64,000 nucleotides of DNA from Anaerolineae bacterium. Its GTDB lineage: Bacteria > Chloroflexota > Anaerolineae > 4572-78 > J111. Both the position numbers and the translations under genes were made by a program. The DNA lies in assembly GCA_023151115.1 (NCBI GenBank), contig JAKLJP010000015.1:1-64000 (forward strand), written 5' to 3'. Shown piece after piece: positions 1 through 9,292 of this stretch (its first letter is position 1; each line of letters starts with the position of its first letter). Under the pieces are notes generated by a model. The model made no database searches, was not told the origin of the DNA, and saw only the letters and a list, made by a program, of their open reading frames with translations.

Positions 1-109
1 CGTTTGGCCATCCCTTTAACTTACGTTATTTTCTCGATTTGACAAATCTCTCCTTTCCTTAACTTGTCAAGCATGTGCCGGCTTCGAAACCCCGCATCTT
101 TACAAACTC

Positions 110-472
110 ATGATGCAACAAGTTCGCCAGAGCCAGCGTCGGCTGGTCTTCACCTATCGCTGTGACAGCCCAAATTTCCGCCGCTATATGCAAATGGAGA
201 TCGTTCCCCTTGCCCACCAGGGATTAGAGTTTAGAAATTATCTGCTCCGAGAAGAGCCTCGTGATCGAGTTCGGCTGCTGGACCCCACCATCGGACGGAA
301 TCAAGAACTGCTGATGATGTGTAGCTGGTGCAATCGCGTTCACTGCGATAATGTCTGGCTGCCGGTCGAAGATGCTGTCAAAACATTAGGTCTGTTTGCC
401 CTTTCCGAATTGCCCCAAATTACGCACGGGATATGCCCCGACTGCGCTCTATCGTTTAAAGGTTTGACTTAA
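110..472 (+). CDS. Small protein with a zinc-binding tail like those of sensor proteins
   Basis: A 120-residue protein of unknown function. The C-terminal half has a CSWC motif at residues 71-74, a Trp-x-Pro-x-Glu segment, and HGICPDC at 106-112. The same C-x2-C ... HGxCPxC arrangement is familiar as a tail on PAS or receiver proteins, where the four cysteines probably hold zinc. Here it is a free-standing small protein whose N-terminal 65 residues match nothing I recognise. Two ATG codons lie in tandem at 110 and 113 and neither has a clear Shine-Dalgarno, so the start is uncertain. The coding frame and the cysteine motif make it likely to be a real gene. Confidence 0.6.
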   Translation: MMQQVRQSQRRLVFTYRCDSPNFRRYMQMEIVPLAHQGLEFRNYLLREEPRDRVRLLDPTIGRNQELLMMCSWCNRVHCDNVWLPVEDAVKTLGLFALSELPQITHGICPDCALSFKGLT

Positions 473-589
473 AGGCTCACCCCGGTCGTGTTATTCACTA
501 ATAATCGCTGAGTTTTTATTTCAAGGGGAACTCCTTGCCCCCCTGTGGCGTCTGTGTATCATGAAAATAGCTCAATCAAGGAGAACCCC

Positions 590-3500
590 ATGTCAAATCA
601 TCAATGGTCAACAGTCAATGGTCAGTCCCACAGGGAGGCTGCGCCCTGGTCAATTCGTCGCTCCCTGACCATCCTCTATCTTCTATCTTCCACCCTCTAT
701 CTTCTACTTCTCCCCGCTTGCTCCCTCAACGACGCCTCCGCCCAGGCTACCGACCCCACTCCCATTCCTATCGCTTCGCCCACCCCAACCCCGACCAGTC
801 CGCCGCCGCCGCCGCAAGTAGCCTACACCCCGGTGGCCGCCGATACCGTCTCGCCGATCATTGTTCAGCGGTTTCCACGCCGGGGCGAGGAGTTGCCACC
901 CAACGGTTCGATTGAGTTGACCTTTGACCGGGCCATGGACCAAGCTGCCACCGCCGGCGCCTTTACTTTGCAAGTCGCCGCCGACCAGCCCCAAAAGATT
1001 GACGGGCAAACCACCTGGCCTGATGCGCGCACCATGCGCTTCACCCCCAGCCAGCCGCTTGACCGGGCCACAGTATATGACGCCATCTTAACCCAGGCCG
1101 CGACTGCTGAAGATGGCGCACCGCTGGCCGAACCATTCACCTTCCGCTTCAGCACCCCTGGCTACCTGGAAGTGACCCAGGTCGTCCCCGCCGACGGCAC
1201 GACCGATGTTGAAACCGACGCCACGATTACGGTCATGTTCAACCGGCCGGTGGTCGCGCTGACCTCGCTCGAAGAGGCCGAAAACTTTCCCCAACCGCTC
1301 GAATTTGAACCGGCTGTTGCCGGGCAGGGCGAGTGGCTGAATACCTCAATCTATGTCTTCAAGCCGGAAAAACCCATGTCGGGCGGGACAACCTTCAAAG
1401 TGCGGGTCAAGCCTGATTTGACCGACGCCGGCGGACAGACGGTCATGGCCGGCGCTTTTGAGTGGAGCTTCACCACCCAGCCGCCGGAAGTGGTTTTTGT
1501 TTCACCCTCCGACGGGCAAACCCTTGTCCCCATTGAAACGGCGGTGCAGGTCACTTTTAACCAGGCGGTCGATCCCCAATCCGTCGAGGCTAATTTTGAC
1601 CTCAGCGCCGGTGGTTTTTTTGGTGGAGGCAGCATTAAGGGTCAATTCCAGGTTATCAGCGAAACCGTGACCTTCACCCCAACCGAGCGCCTGGAGTTTG
1701 ACACCACCTATCAGGTGAGGCTTGAGGCCGGGATTACCTCGGTGGCGGGCGGCCAGGGCATGGTCAGCCCCTATAGTTTCAGTTTTACCACCGTGCCGCT
1801 GCCCAAAATTGTCAGCACCGAGCCGCAAGACGGCGAGCGAGCCGCCTATCCCTACACCGATTTCCGCATCACCTTCAACACCCCCATCAGCCCGGCGACA
1901 GTCATGCCGCACGTTTCGATGACCCCGCCGCTGCCGATCACCCCGACCGAAATCTATACCTACTATTCGCCCTGGGATAACACCTTTAGCATCAGCTTTG
2001 GGGCCAAACCCTCCACCGATTATGAGGTCCGGATTACCCCCGGCATCGAAGACCCCTATGGCAACAAAACCCAAGAAAACTTGACCGTCAACTTCCGCAC
2101 CGCCCCGCTGCCGCCCAACTATCAATTGCGCATCCCCGATCTGATTGGTACCTACGACGCCGGACTGGCGGCCAAGATGATTGTCAGCTATGTCAACCTG
2201 ACCGACCTCAATCTGCGCCTCTACCGGCTCGACCCGCTGCTGATCCAGCGCCCCTACTGGGAGTGGAACGACTTTGTCCCTGCCGGCAGCGATCTCATCC
2301 GCGACTGGTCGGAGCGGCTGGAAGCAGCCGTGGATAAACAGTCCTTCCACACTATTGACCTGGTCGAGAGCGGTGGCGCGTTGGAACCGGGTCTATACTA
2401 TCTGGAAGCCGACTCGCCCCAAATCCCCGACGACCAGTACAATGATAAACAGCGCCATATTATGGTCGTCAGCGAAACCAACCTGACCCTCAAAGCCGGC
2501 CAGTATGACACTCTGGTTTGGGCAACCAATCTGGCCAGCGGCCAGCCGGCTGAGGGTCTGGAAGTGACATTTTTCGATGACGACCGCCGCCGGTTGGGCG
2601 CCGCCACCACCGACGCCAACGGCATCGCCCGGCTGGATTTGGGCAAACGCGACAATCGCTCCGGTATTTTGGCAGTCGTACTGCCCAATGCTAACGGTGA
2701 GGGCTTTACCGCCGTCGCTGAAAACTGGGCGCAGGGCGTCAGCCCCTACGACTTTGGCCTGAACAATGTTACTTACGGTCTGCCCCAATACACCGCCCAT
2801 ATCTACACCGACCGGCCCATTTACCGCCCCGGTCAAACCGTTGACTTTAAAGGCATCCTGCGCACCGAAGATGACGTAAAATTTGGCCGGCCCGACCTGC
2901 GCCAGGTACATCTGGTGGTCCGTAACCTCAACTATGAAGAAATCTTAAATCAAACGGTTGACCTCAGCCCCGCCGGAACTTTTAACGGTGAGATAAAACT
3001 GGAAGATGGGGCTGCGCTGGGCAATTACGTCATCGCCATAGATTTTAACAACCAATACTTTGAGCACTACTTCCAGGTTTCCGCTTATCGCGCCCCGGAG
3101 TTTGAAGTGACGGTCGAACCGGCCCAAACCGCCGCCCAACGGGGTGAAAGTATCGCCGCGACCATCAACACCAGCTACTTCTTCGGTGGGCCGTTGGCCG
3201 GGGCCGAGGTTTCCTGGAACATCCTGGCCGAAAGTTACCGCTTCAAACCGGCCCAATTGGGCAATTATAACTTTGACGACAGCGATGACCCTTATGTTTG
3301 CTTCGACTGCTGGTGGTGGTATCAGGATACCGTGCCGCAGCCGGTAATGAGCGGCAGTGGTCAAAGCGATGCCTCCGGCCAACTATTAATCGAATTGGAC
3401 GGCCAGGAGCTTGATAGTTCGCTGGTGGCAGGCAGTCATAGGATTATCATCGAGGCCAGCGCCACCGGCCCGGATAACCAGGTTATCTCCGGCCGAGCCG

Positions 3501-6500
3501 AAGTGATTCTGCACAAGGGCGACTACTACATCGGCCTCAGCCCGCAGGAGTACGTGGCCGATGCCGGCGAGGAGACCGCCATAGACCTGGTGGCTGTAGA
3601 TTGGGCGGCTGAACGTCTGCCCGACAAAGAATTGAATGTCCAGATTATCCGCTATGAGTGGGTCAATACTTTTGTTGAGGAAGGCGGCGGCGGCTACTGG
3701 AAATACGAAACCAAGAAAGAACTGGTGGATGAATTTAACGTGACCACCGACAGCCAGGGCGAAGCCGTCGCCCGCTTCACCCCGCCCCAGGGCGGCTCGT
3801 ACCAGATTATAGCCCAGGACGCTGCCACGCTGACCCAGCCCGACCCAGCCACCCAACCTTCCAACCTTCCCACCCTCCAATCCTCCCCCATCCGCTCCTC
3901 CATCTTTGTCTGGGTGGCCGGCGATGAAAACATCTCCTGGCGGCGCGAGAACCACGACCGCATCACCCTCATCAGCGATAAGGCCGAATACACCCCCGGC
4001 GAAACCGCCGAAATCCTCATTCCCTCGCCCTTCGAGGGTGAACACGAGGCCCTGGTAACGGTCGAGCGCGGGCGGATTATTCAATATGAAGTCATCAAAA
4101 TGACCGGCAGCAGCCAGGTTTACAATTTGCCCATTACCGACAGCTACGCCCCCAATATCTATGTTTCGGTGGTGCTGGTTCAGGGGCGCGAAGGTCCGCA
4201 GGAGGGGGACGCTCCCCGCCTGGCCGATTATAAAGTGGGCCTCCTGCCGATAGATGTCAAGCCGGTGGCCCAAGTGCTCAAGGTCAACCTGACCCCCAGC
4301 GTCGAACAGGCTCAGCCGGGTGAGGAAATCAGCTACAACCTGGAAGTCACCACTGCGACCGGTCAGCCGGTAGGGAACGCCGAGTTTTCGCTCGACTTGG
4401 TGGACAAGGCTGTGTTGAGCCTGCTGCCGCGCCAGCCGGAAGCGATTATTAAAGCATTTTACGACCGGCGCGGGCTGGGCATCAGCACCGCCAGCGGCTT
4501 GGCGGTTTCGGTCAACCAGCTTTTGCTGGAACTGGCCGAAGATTTGGGGCTGGACCAGGCTCAGTTTGCCGAAAAAGCGGCCGGTGAGGCTGATATGGCC
4601 GAGTCCGAAGCCCTAGCCGGTGCGCCGGCAGCGACTGCCCTTCCCGCTCCGGCAGCCGCTCCAGCCGAGGAGATGGCCCGAGAATCGGCGGCGGCTGATG
4701 CGACGGTGGCCCAAAATGTAGCCGTGCCCGCCGGGGTAGAAGTGCGCGAAGAGTTTAGCGACACAGCTTATTGGAACCCGGTGGTTGTGACCGATCCCAA
4801 CGGGCAGGCTGTCGTCAGGCTGACCCTGCCCGATAACCTGACCACCTGGGTCATGCGCGGTGTGGGTGTGACCAACGAAACCCAGGTCGGCGAGGCGACC
4901 AGCGAACTGATCGTTACCAAGCCGCTGCTCATCCGCCCGGTTGCGCCGCGCTTCCTGGTGGTAGATGATCGGGCCGAACTGGCCGCCAACATCACCAACA
5001 ACACCGACGCCGATATTGAAACCGAAGTAACCCTGGCCGCGCAAGGATTGAACATCAGCCAGGAAACCGCGCCGGTGCAAACCGTGACCATTCCGGCGCG
5101 GGGCGAAAGCAAAGTCACCTGGAATGTAATTGTGCCCGATGTCATCACCACCGAGCTGGTTTTTGCCGCCGTCAGCACCGACGGCCAATACACCGACGCC
5201 GCCAAACCGCGCCTGACCACCGGCCCGGACGGCAGCCTGCTGGTCCATCGCTACACCGCGCCTGATATTGTCGGCACGGCCAACCAATTGGCCGACCCGG
5301 CCGGCGGCAGCCTGACGGAAGTGGTCGCCCTGCCGCCCAATTTCGATGAACGCAAGGGCGAGTTGAGCGTCCAGCTTGACCCCAGCCTGGCCGCCGGCAT
5401 GCGCGACGGGCTGACCTACCTGGAGCATTACCCCTACGAATGTACCGAGCAGACCATCAGCCGCTTCCTGCCCAATGTGCTTACCTACAATGCCCTGCAA
5501 TCGCTGGGGATTGAAAACAAGGAACTGGCCGACAAACTGCCCGGTCTGGTCGAGCAGGGCTTGGGCAAGCTTTACGTCCAGCAAAAGCCGGATGGCGGCT
5601 GGGGTTGGTGGGCCGACGACGAGAGCAACGTCCATATCACCGCTTACGTGGTTTTTGCCCTGACCAAAGCGCAGCAGGCGGGGGTCAATGTCTCGGCTAC
5701 CGTGCTGGCAAACGGGCAAAACTTCCTGCTAACCCATCTACAAAGCACCCGTGAGTTGAACACGACCTTCGACGCCAATCGCCACGCTTTTGTGCTCTAC
5801 GCGCTGGCCGAAGGCGGGCAAGCGCCGCGCGACTCGCTGGAAACACTGTTCGACGCCCGCGAGAAGCTAGCTCACTATGGCCGCGCTTACCTGGCCCTGG
5901 CGCTCAATCTGGCCGATGAGCAGGGCTATCAGGCTAACATCCAAACCTTATTATCCGACATCAACAACGCGGCCATTCTCAGCGCCACCGGGGCGCATTG
6001 GGAAGAAGACCAGTATGACTGGTGGGCCATGAACACCGATACCCGCTCAACCGCCATCATTCTGGACACGTTGGCCAAGCTCGACCCGGACAATGCCATG
6101 ATCCCCAATGTGGTTCGCTGGCTGATGATCGCTCGCAAAGACGGCATTTGGGAAACCACCCAGGAGACGGCCTGGGCGCTCATCGCCCTGACCGATTGGA
6201 TGGTCGAGACCGGCGAGTTGGAGGCCGATTACGATTATTCGATTTCCCTCAACGACGCCGAAAAGATTAGCGGCACGGCCACCAAAGAGAATGTGCAGGA
6301 AAGCGTCAAGTTGACCATTCCCGTGGCTAACCTGGTGGCCGATGCCAGCAACCGTCTGACCGTCGCCCGCACCGACGGCAACGGCCGCCTCTACTACAGC
6401 GCCCACCTGAAAGTCTACCTGCCGGTCGAAGAGATCGAGCCGGCGGAGCGAGGAATTATTGTCAGTCGGCGTTACACCTTGGAATCGTGTTTGGCCGGCG

Positions 6501-6991
6501 AAGACAGTCTCGCGTCCTCGCCTCCCGCCTCCTCGCCTCCCTGCCCGGAGGTCCGCGAGGCCAAGTTGGGCGATGTCATTCGGGTGGATTTGACCATCAT
6601 CGCCCCCAATGATTTGTACTACGTGGTAGTCGAAGACCCGCTGCCCGCCGGAGCCGAGGCCATTGACACTGGCCTGGCGACCACCAGTCTGCTAGCCATG
6701 GACCCGACCCTCACCCGCCAGAGCCGCAGCTTTGCCGGAGGCGAGGGGGATGTTTACTACAATTACCCCTACTACTGGTGGTGGTGGCGCTGGTACTCCC
6801 GCAGTGAACTGCGCGACGACAAGGTCGTCCTCTTTGCCGATTACCTGCCCAAAGGTACCTACGAATACAGCTACACCATGCGCGCTACTCTCCCCGGCGA
6901 TTACCATGTCATCCCGACCGTGGCTTCGGAGTTCTACTTCCCGGAGGTGTTCGGGCGAAGTGATGGGCGGTTGTTGAGTATTGGCAGGTAG
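590..6991 (+). CDS. Alpha-2-macroglobulin-like lipoprotein with SbsA/Big-type Ig domains
   Basis: A 2133-residue surface protein predicted to trap proteases through a thioester. I place the start at ATG 590 because AAGGAG lies 6 nt upstream; a GTG at 545 in the same frame has no such site. The N-terminus carries a hydrophobic stretch ending in LLPAC, a lipobox, so the protein should be membrane-anchored. Then come several Ig-like domains (SbsA/Big type, about residues 90-510), MG-type domains, an Ala/Glu-rich bait-like region (about 1325-1380), and the thioester domain with ECTEQ (Cys1618), matching the family C-x-E-Q motif. A beta-rich C-terminus follows. Bacterial homologues often sit beside pbpC, which is absent here. 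Three stretches (bp 605-712, 3838-3900, 6506-6545) look like low-complexity repeats inserted in frame. Confidence 0.88.
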   Translation: MSNHQWSTVNGQSHREAAPWSIRRSLTILYLLSSTLYLLLLPACSLNDASAQATDPTPIPIASPTPTPTSPPPPPQVAYTPVAADTVSPIIVQRFPRRGEELPPNGSIELTFDRAMDQAATAGAFTLQVAADQPQKIDGQTTWPDARTMRFTPSQPLDRATVYDAILTQAATAEDGAPLAEPFTFRFSTPGYLEVTQVVPADGTTDVETDATITVMFNRPVVALTSLEEAENFPQPLEFEPAVAGQGEWLNTSIYVFKPEKPMSGGTTFKVRVKPDLTDAGGQTVMAGAFEWSFTTQPPEVVFVSPSDGQTLVPIETAVQVTFNQAVDPQSVEANFDLSAGGFFGGGSIKGQFQVISETVTFTPTERLEFDTTYQVRLEAGITSVAGGQGMVSPYSFSFTTVPLPKIVSTEPQDGERAAYPYTDFRITFNTPISPATVMPHVSMTPPLPITPTEIYTYYSPWDNTFSISFGAKPSTDYEVRITPGIEDPYGNKTQENLTVNFRTAPLPPNYQLRIPDLIGTYDAGLAAKMIVSYVNLTDLNLRLYRLDPLLIQRPYWEWNDFVPAGSDLIRDWSERLEAAVDKQSFHTIDLVESGGALEPGLYYLEADSPQIPDDQYNDKQRHIMVVSETNLTLKAGQYDTLVWATNLASGQPAEGLEVTFFDDDRRRLGAATTDANGIARLDLGKRDNRSGILAVVLPNANGEGFTAVAENWAQGVSPYDFGLNNVTYGLPQYTAHIYTDRPIYRPGQTVDFKGILRTEDDVKFGRPDLRQVHLVVRNLNYEEILNQTVDLSPAGTFNGEIKLEDGAALGNYVIAIDFNNQYFEHYFQVSAYRAPEFEVTVEPAQTAAQRGESIAATINTSYFFGGPLAGAEVSWNILAESYRFKPAQLGNYNFDDSDDPYVCFDCWWWYQDTVPQPVMSGSGQSDASGQLLIELDGQELDSSLVAGSHRIIIEASATGPDNQVISGRAEVILHKGDYYIGLSPQEYVADAGEETAIDLVAVDWAAERLPDKELNVQIIRYEWVNTFVEEGGGGYWKYETKKELVDEFNVTTDSQGEAVARFTPPQGGSYQIIAQDAATLTQPDPATQPSNLPTLQSSPIRSSIFVWVAGDENISWRRENHDRITLISDKAEYTPGETAEILIPSPFEGEHEALVTVERGRIIQYEVIKMTGSSQVYNLPITDSYAPNIYVSVVLVQGREGPQEGDAPRLADYKVGLLPIDVKPVAQVLKVNLTPSVEQAQPGEEISYNLEVTTATGQPVGNAEFSLDLVDKAVLSLLPRQPEAIIKAFYDRRGLGISTASGLAVSVNQLLLELAEDLGLDQAQFAEKAAGEADMAESEALAGAPAATALPAPAAAPAEEMARESAAADATVAQNVAVPAGVEVREEFSDTAYWNPVVVTDPNGQAVVRLTLPDNLTTWVMRGVGVTNETQVGEATSELIVTKPLLIRPVAPRFLVVDDRAELAANITNNTDADIETEVTLAAQGLNISQETAPVQTVTIPARGESKVTWNVIVPDVITTELVFAAVSTDGQYTDAAKPRLTTGPDGSLLVHRYTAPDIVGTANQLADPAGGSLTEVVALPPNFDERKGELSVQLDPSLAAGMRDGLTYLEHYPYECTEQTISRFLPNVLTYNALQSLGIENKELADKLPGLVEQGLGKLYVQQKPDGGWGWWADDESNVHITAYVVFALTKAQQAGVNVSATVLANGQNFLLTHLQSTRELNTTFDANRHAFVLYALAEGGQAPRDSLETLFDAREKLAHYGRAYLALALNLADEQGYQANIQTLLSDINNAAILSATGAHWEEDQYDWWAMNTDTRSTAIILDTLAKLDPDNAMIPNVVRWLMIARKDGIWETTQETAWALIALTDWMVETGELEADYDYSISLNDAEKISGTATKENVQESVKLTIPVANLVADASNRLTVARTDGNGRLYYSAHLKVYLPVEEIEPAERGIIVSRRYTLESCLAGEDSLASSPPASSPPCPEVREAKLGDVIRVDLTIIAPNDLYYVVVEDPLPAGAEAIDTGLATTSLLAMDPTLTRQSRSFAGGEGDVYYNYPYYWWWWRWYSRSELRDDKVVLFADYLPKGTYEYSYTMRATLPGDYHVIPTVASEFYFPEVFGRSDGRLLSIGR

Positions 6992-6992
6992 A

Positions 6993-7110
6993 CGGCACCC
7001 CTTCGGGTGCGCCGAAGGGCGTAGACAGTAGACGGTAGACGGGGGAAAGAACCACAGCTTGCCGCACCCTGAGTAGACCGAGCGAAGCGAGGTCGTATCG
7101 AAGGGTGCGG
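6993..7110. repeat. Intergenic inverted repeats downstream of the macroglobulin gene
   Basis: Two palindromic pieces are visible. A GC-rich hairpin contains GCACCCCTTCGGGTGC. A longer imperfect inverted repeat is bounded by CCGCACCCT (7062-7070) and AGGGTGCGG (7102-7110). Between them is a direct GTAGAC repeat. No gene is seen here. Confidence 0.6.
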
Positions 7111-7137
7111 TAAGGGAGAGGCACAGTGAATAAAGCG

Positions 7138-7167
7138 CCGCGAGGGTTAGTCTCTCGCGGTGTTTTT
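7138..7167 (+). terminator. Rho-independent terminator
   Basis: CCGCGAG at 7138-7144 pairs with CTCGCGG at 7154-7160 around a 9-nt loop. TGTTTTT follows. It lies between the macroglobulin gene and the FGE-domain gene. Confidence 0.7.
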
Positions 7168-7224
7168 ATTGGAGGTAAAGTTATGGTACAATGAGAGCGA
7201 AAAACATCCCCAACTTTGTGAGCT

Positions 7225-8418
7225 ATGGCCGCAAATTATCACCTGGCAAACATTCGCACCCTATTGACCGAAGGTTTCTCCGAAACAGAACTTCGCAACT
7301 TCTGCTTTGACACACCTGAATTTCGACCCGTTTACCACGAATTGGCTGAACTGACCGGCAAAGCAAAAATTGCCGGTCAGTTGCTTGAGTTTGCCGACCG
7401 GCGTGAACTTATTGATCTATTGTTGAATTGGGCACAGACAAATAACCCTGCTAAATTTGCTAATCATCAGCCCTATAAAATTCGGGATCATTTACCCCGG
7501 TATACTTCTTCTGTCATTTCGAGGCCGAAGGCGGACGTATCCTCCCAACCTAATGCTGCATCTTCATCTGGTGCCCCTCTATCTCCCATCTCGTCCCTCC
7601 CGAAGAGAATTGCTAAAGCTCTGGGTCTTGTACCAGCCTTTATTACGAAGCCAATTCACTTGGAACTTGTACGCGTCCCGGCCGGTAAATTTCTCATGGG
7701 CAGCGACCCGCAGAAAGACAAAAACGCTAGAGAGGAGGAGCAGCCACAGCACCAGGTTTACGTCTCTGAGTTTTACATTGGCAAATACCCAATCACCAAC
7801 GAACAGTATGCTGTGTTTGTGAAGGCGGTTAAACATCGAGTGCCTCCTTTTTGGGAAAACGGCAAAATTCCAATAGCTAAAGAAAACCATCCGGTAGTTG
7901 AAGTTTGCTGGGGTGATGCGGTGGCCTTTTGCAAATGGTTAAGTCGAGAAAGCGGCCGCACTCTTCGCCTGCCCACCGAAGCCGAGTGGGAAAAGGCGGC
8001 GCGGGGTACCGACGGCCGCATCTACCCTTGGGGCAATCAGTGGGATAGTACCAAACTGAATAGCGGTGAATCCGGGTGGAACGACACAACGCCAGTAGAC
8101 CGGTATTCACCGCAAGGTGACAGTCCCTATGGCGCAGCCGATATGGCCGGCAATGTCTGGGAGTGGTGTACCGATTGGTATGATGACAAAGAGTATTACA
8201 GCAGGGCTAAAAAAATTCTTAAAGACCCAGAGGGAGCAAAGCGACGTGTTGGGCTTGTGGTGCGCGGGGGCGCTTTCATGAATGCGGCCAGCTTTGTGCG
8301 CTGTGCGGTTCGCTACGGAAATGCTCCTGCTTTTTGGGACAATAGTTATGGTTTTCGAGTAGTATTGGCCAGACCACTTCTCTCTGAATCACTAAAACGC
8401 TTGATTGAGATCGCTTAA
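7225..8418 (+). CDS. Formylglycine-enzyme/SUMF1-domain protein with N-terminal adaptor-like domain
   Basis: 397 residues. The C-terminal two thirds (about 145-390) is an FGE-sulfatase (SUMF1/EgtB-type) domain. It shows the typical pattern: VPAGKFLMGS, EEQPQHQVYV, YPITNEQYA, LPTEAEWEKAARG, YPWGNQW, DMAGNVWEWCTDWY, and RGGAF near the end. The N-terminal 80 residues look like the small helical death-like or effector-associated adaptor domains found on TIR, caspase-like and FGE proteins of multicellular-type bacteria; this is recognition by resemblance. The linker (about 95-140) is Ser/Pro-rich and partly encoded by a piece of the TGTCATTTCGA repeat (bp 7512-7530). Many bacterial members bind ligands instead of modifying sulfatases, and no sulfatase is nearby. 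The start lacks a clear Shine-Dalgarno. Confidence 0.82.
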   Translation: MAANYHLANIRTLLTEGFSETELRNFCFDTPEFRPVYHELAELTGKAKIAGQLLEFADRRELIDLLLNWAQTNNPAKFANHQPYKIRDHLPRYTSSVISRPKADVSSQPNAASSSGAPLSPISSLPKRIAKALGLVPAFITKPIHLELVRVPAGKFLMGSDPQKDKNAREEEQPQHQVYVSEFYIGKYPITNEQYAVFVKAVKHRVPPFWENGKIPIAKENHPVVEVCWGDAVAFCKWLSRESGRTLRLPTEAEWEKAARGTDGRIYPWGNQWDSTKLNSGESGWNDTTPVDRYSPQGDSPYGAADMAGNVWEWCTDWYDDKEYYSRAKKILKDPEGAKRRVGLVVRGGAFMNAASFVRCAVRYGNAPAFWDNSYGFRVVLARPLLSESLKRLIEIA

Positions 8419-8582
8419 ACAGTTCAGCGCAATCAGTCTTTCTCAGCCGTATCAGCGGTTCAAATTGCGCAGGGCGGAGAATCAGGGGTGATGGTTGGGG
8501 TTATCGAAAAACATTTTATTGACGGCAACTCCCTTTTCAGTTATACTGCCCTTCAGAAATACCGAAAATCAGGAGAAATCTC

Positions 8583-8846
8583 ATGACTGATACCGTAACC
8601 CTGCAACTAGCCCAACGCGGAGTGTTAACCCTGCCCAAAACTCTGCGCGAAAGTTATAACTTGCAACCCGGCGATAGTTTGACCCTGCTCGATTTGGGGG
8701 GGGTGTTTGTACTCAGTCCGCGTCATTCGGAAATTGATGCTTTGGCCGACCGCCTGACCCAAACGCTCACGCAACAGGGTGAAAGTTTAGAGAGTATGCT
8801 GCAAGCTCTGCGCGAGGAGCGAGAGCGCTATGCCGGTCAAGGTTAG
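8583..8846 (+). CDS. AbrB/MazE-type antitoxin
   Basis: 87 residues. The N-terminus (about 5-50) has the swapped-hairpin AbrB/SpoVT fold signature: GVLTLPKTLRESYNLQPGD followed by a short beta segment. The helical C-terminal half would be the toxin-binding arm. AGGAG sits 6 nt before the ATG. The stop codon overlaps the next gene, a PIN-domain protein, by 17 nt, the usual arrangement of an antitoxin followed by its VapC-like toxin. In such pairs the antitoxin neutralises the toxin and represses the operon. Confidence 0.8.
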   Translation: MTDTVTLQLAQRGVLTLPKTLRESYNLQPGDSLTLLDLGGVFVLSPRHSEIDALADRLTQTLTQQGESLESMLQALREERERYAGQG

Positions 8847-9276
8847 GGTTTTTCTCGACACCAGCGCCTTATTTGCCGGTATCTGGTCAGCCGAGGGCGG
8901 AGCGCGCATGATTTTGAAGTTGGGTGAAGCCGGGGCCGTTAGCCTGCTGGTCAGTTCACAGGTATTAAGTGAAATCGAGGGAGTGCTGCGCCGTAAAGCC
9001 CCCGACTCACTGGGGTTTTTAGCCGTGCTGCTGGACCGGAGTGGTGTTGAGGTTGTGTCCCCACCCCCGCCAGAACTTATCCAACAAATTGAAATCCTTA
9101 TCGGCCACCCCGGGGATGCTGTCGTGCTGGCCGCTGGCTGGCTGGCTGAAGTAGATTATTTTGTTACCCTTGATCGGCAGCACTTCCTAAAGAACCCGGC
9201 TGTGCAGGCTGCGACTTCATTTCCGATGGGGACGCCGGGTGACTTTCTGGCCTGGTATCGGGCCAAAGTGAGTTGA
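8830..9276 (+). CDS. PIN-domain ribonuclease toxin, VapC-like
   Basis: 148 residues of a PIN domain. Acidic active-site candidates are in order: Asp in VFLDTSALFAG near the N-terminus, Glu in LSEIEGVL, Asp in GHPGDAVVLAAG, and Asp in YFVTLDRQHF. All four expected positions are present, so the nuclease is probably intact. The family cleaves RNA using Mg2+. The ATG lies inside the antitoxin gene and has GAGGAG shortly upstream, which indicates translational coupling. UbiD starts 17 nt downstream with its own ribosome-binding site and is probably unrelated. Confidence 0.8.
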   Translation: MPVKVRVFLDTSALFAGIWSAEGGARMILKLGEAGAVSLLVSSQVLSEIEGVLRRKAPDSLGFLAVLLDRSGVEVVSPPPPELIQQIEILIGHPGDAVVLAAGWLAEVDYFVTLDRQHFLKNPAVQAATSFPMGTPGDFLAWYRAKVS

Positions 9277-9292
9277 GCCACACAGGAGAAAA

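Noticed and set aside
1502..2350. Long antisense open frame (282 codons) inside the macroglobulin gene, and similar ones at 3386-4273 and 4613-5719
   Set aside because: They are glycine- and arginine-rich shadows of a GC-rich gene with strong family matches on the other strand.
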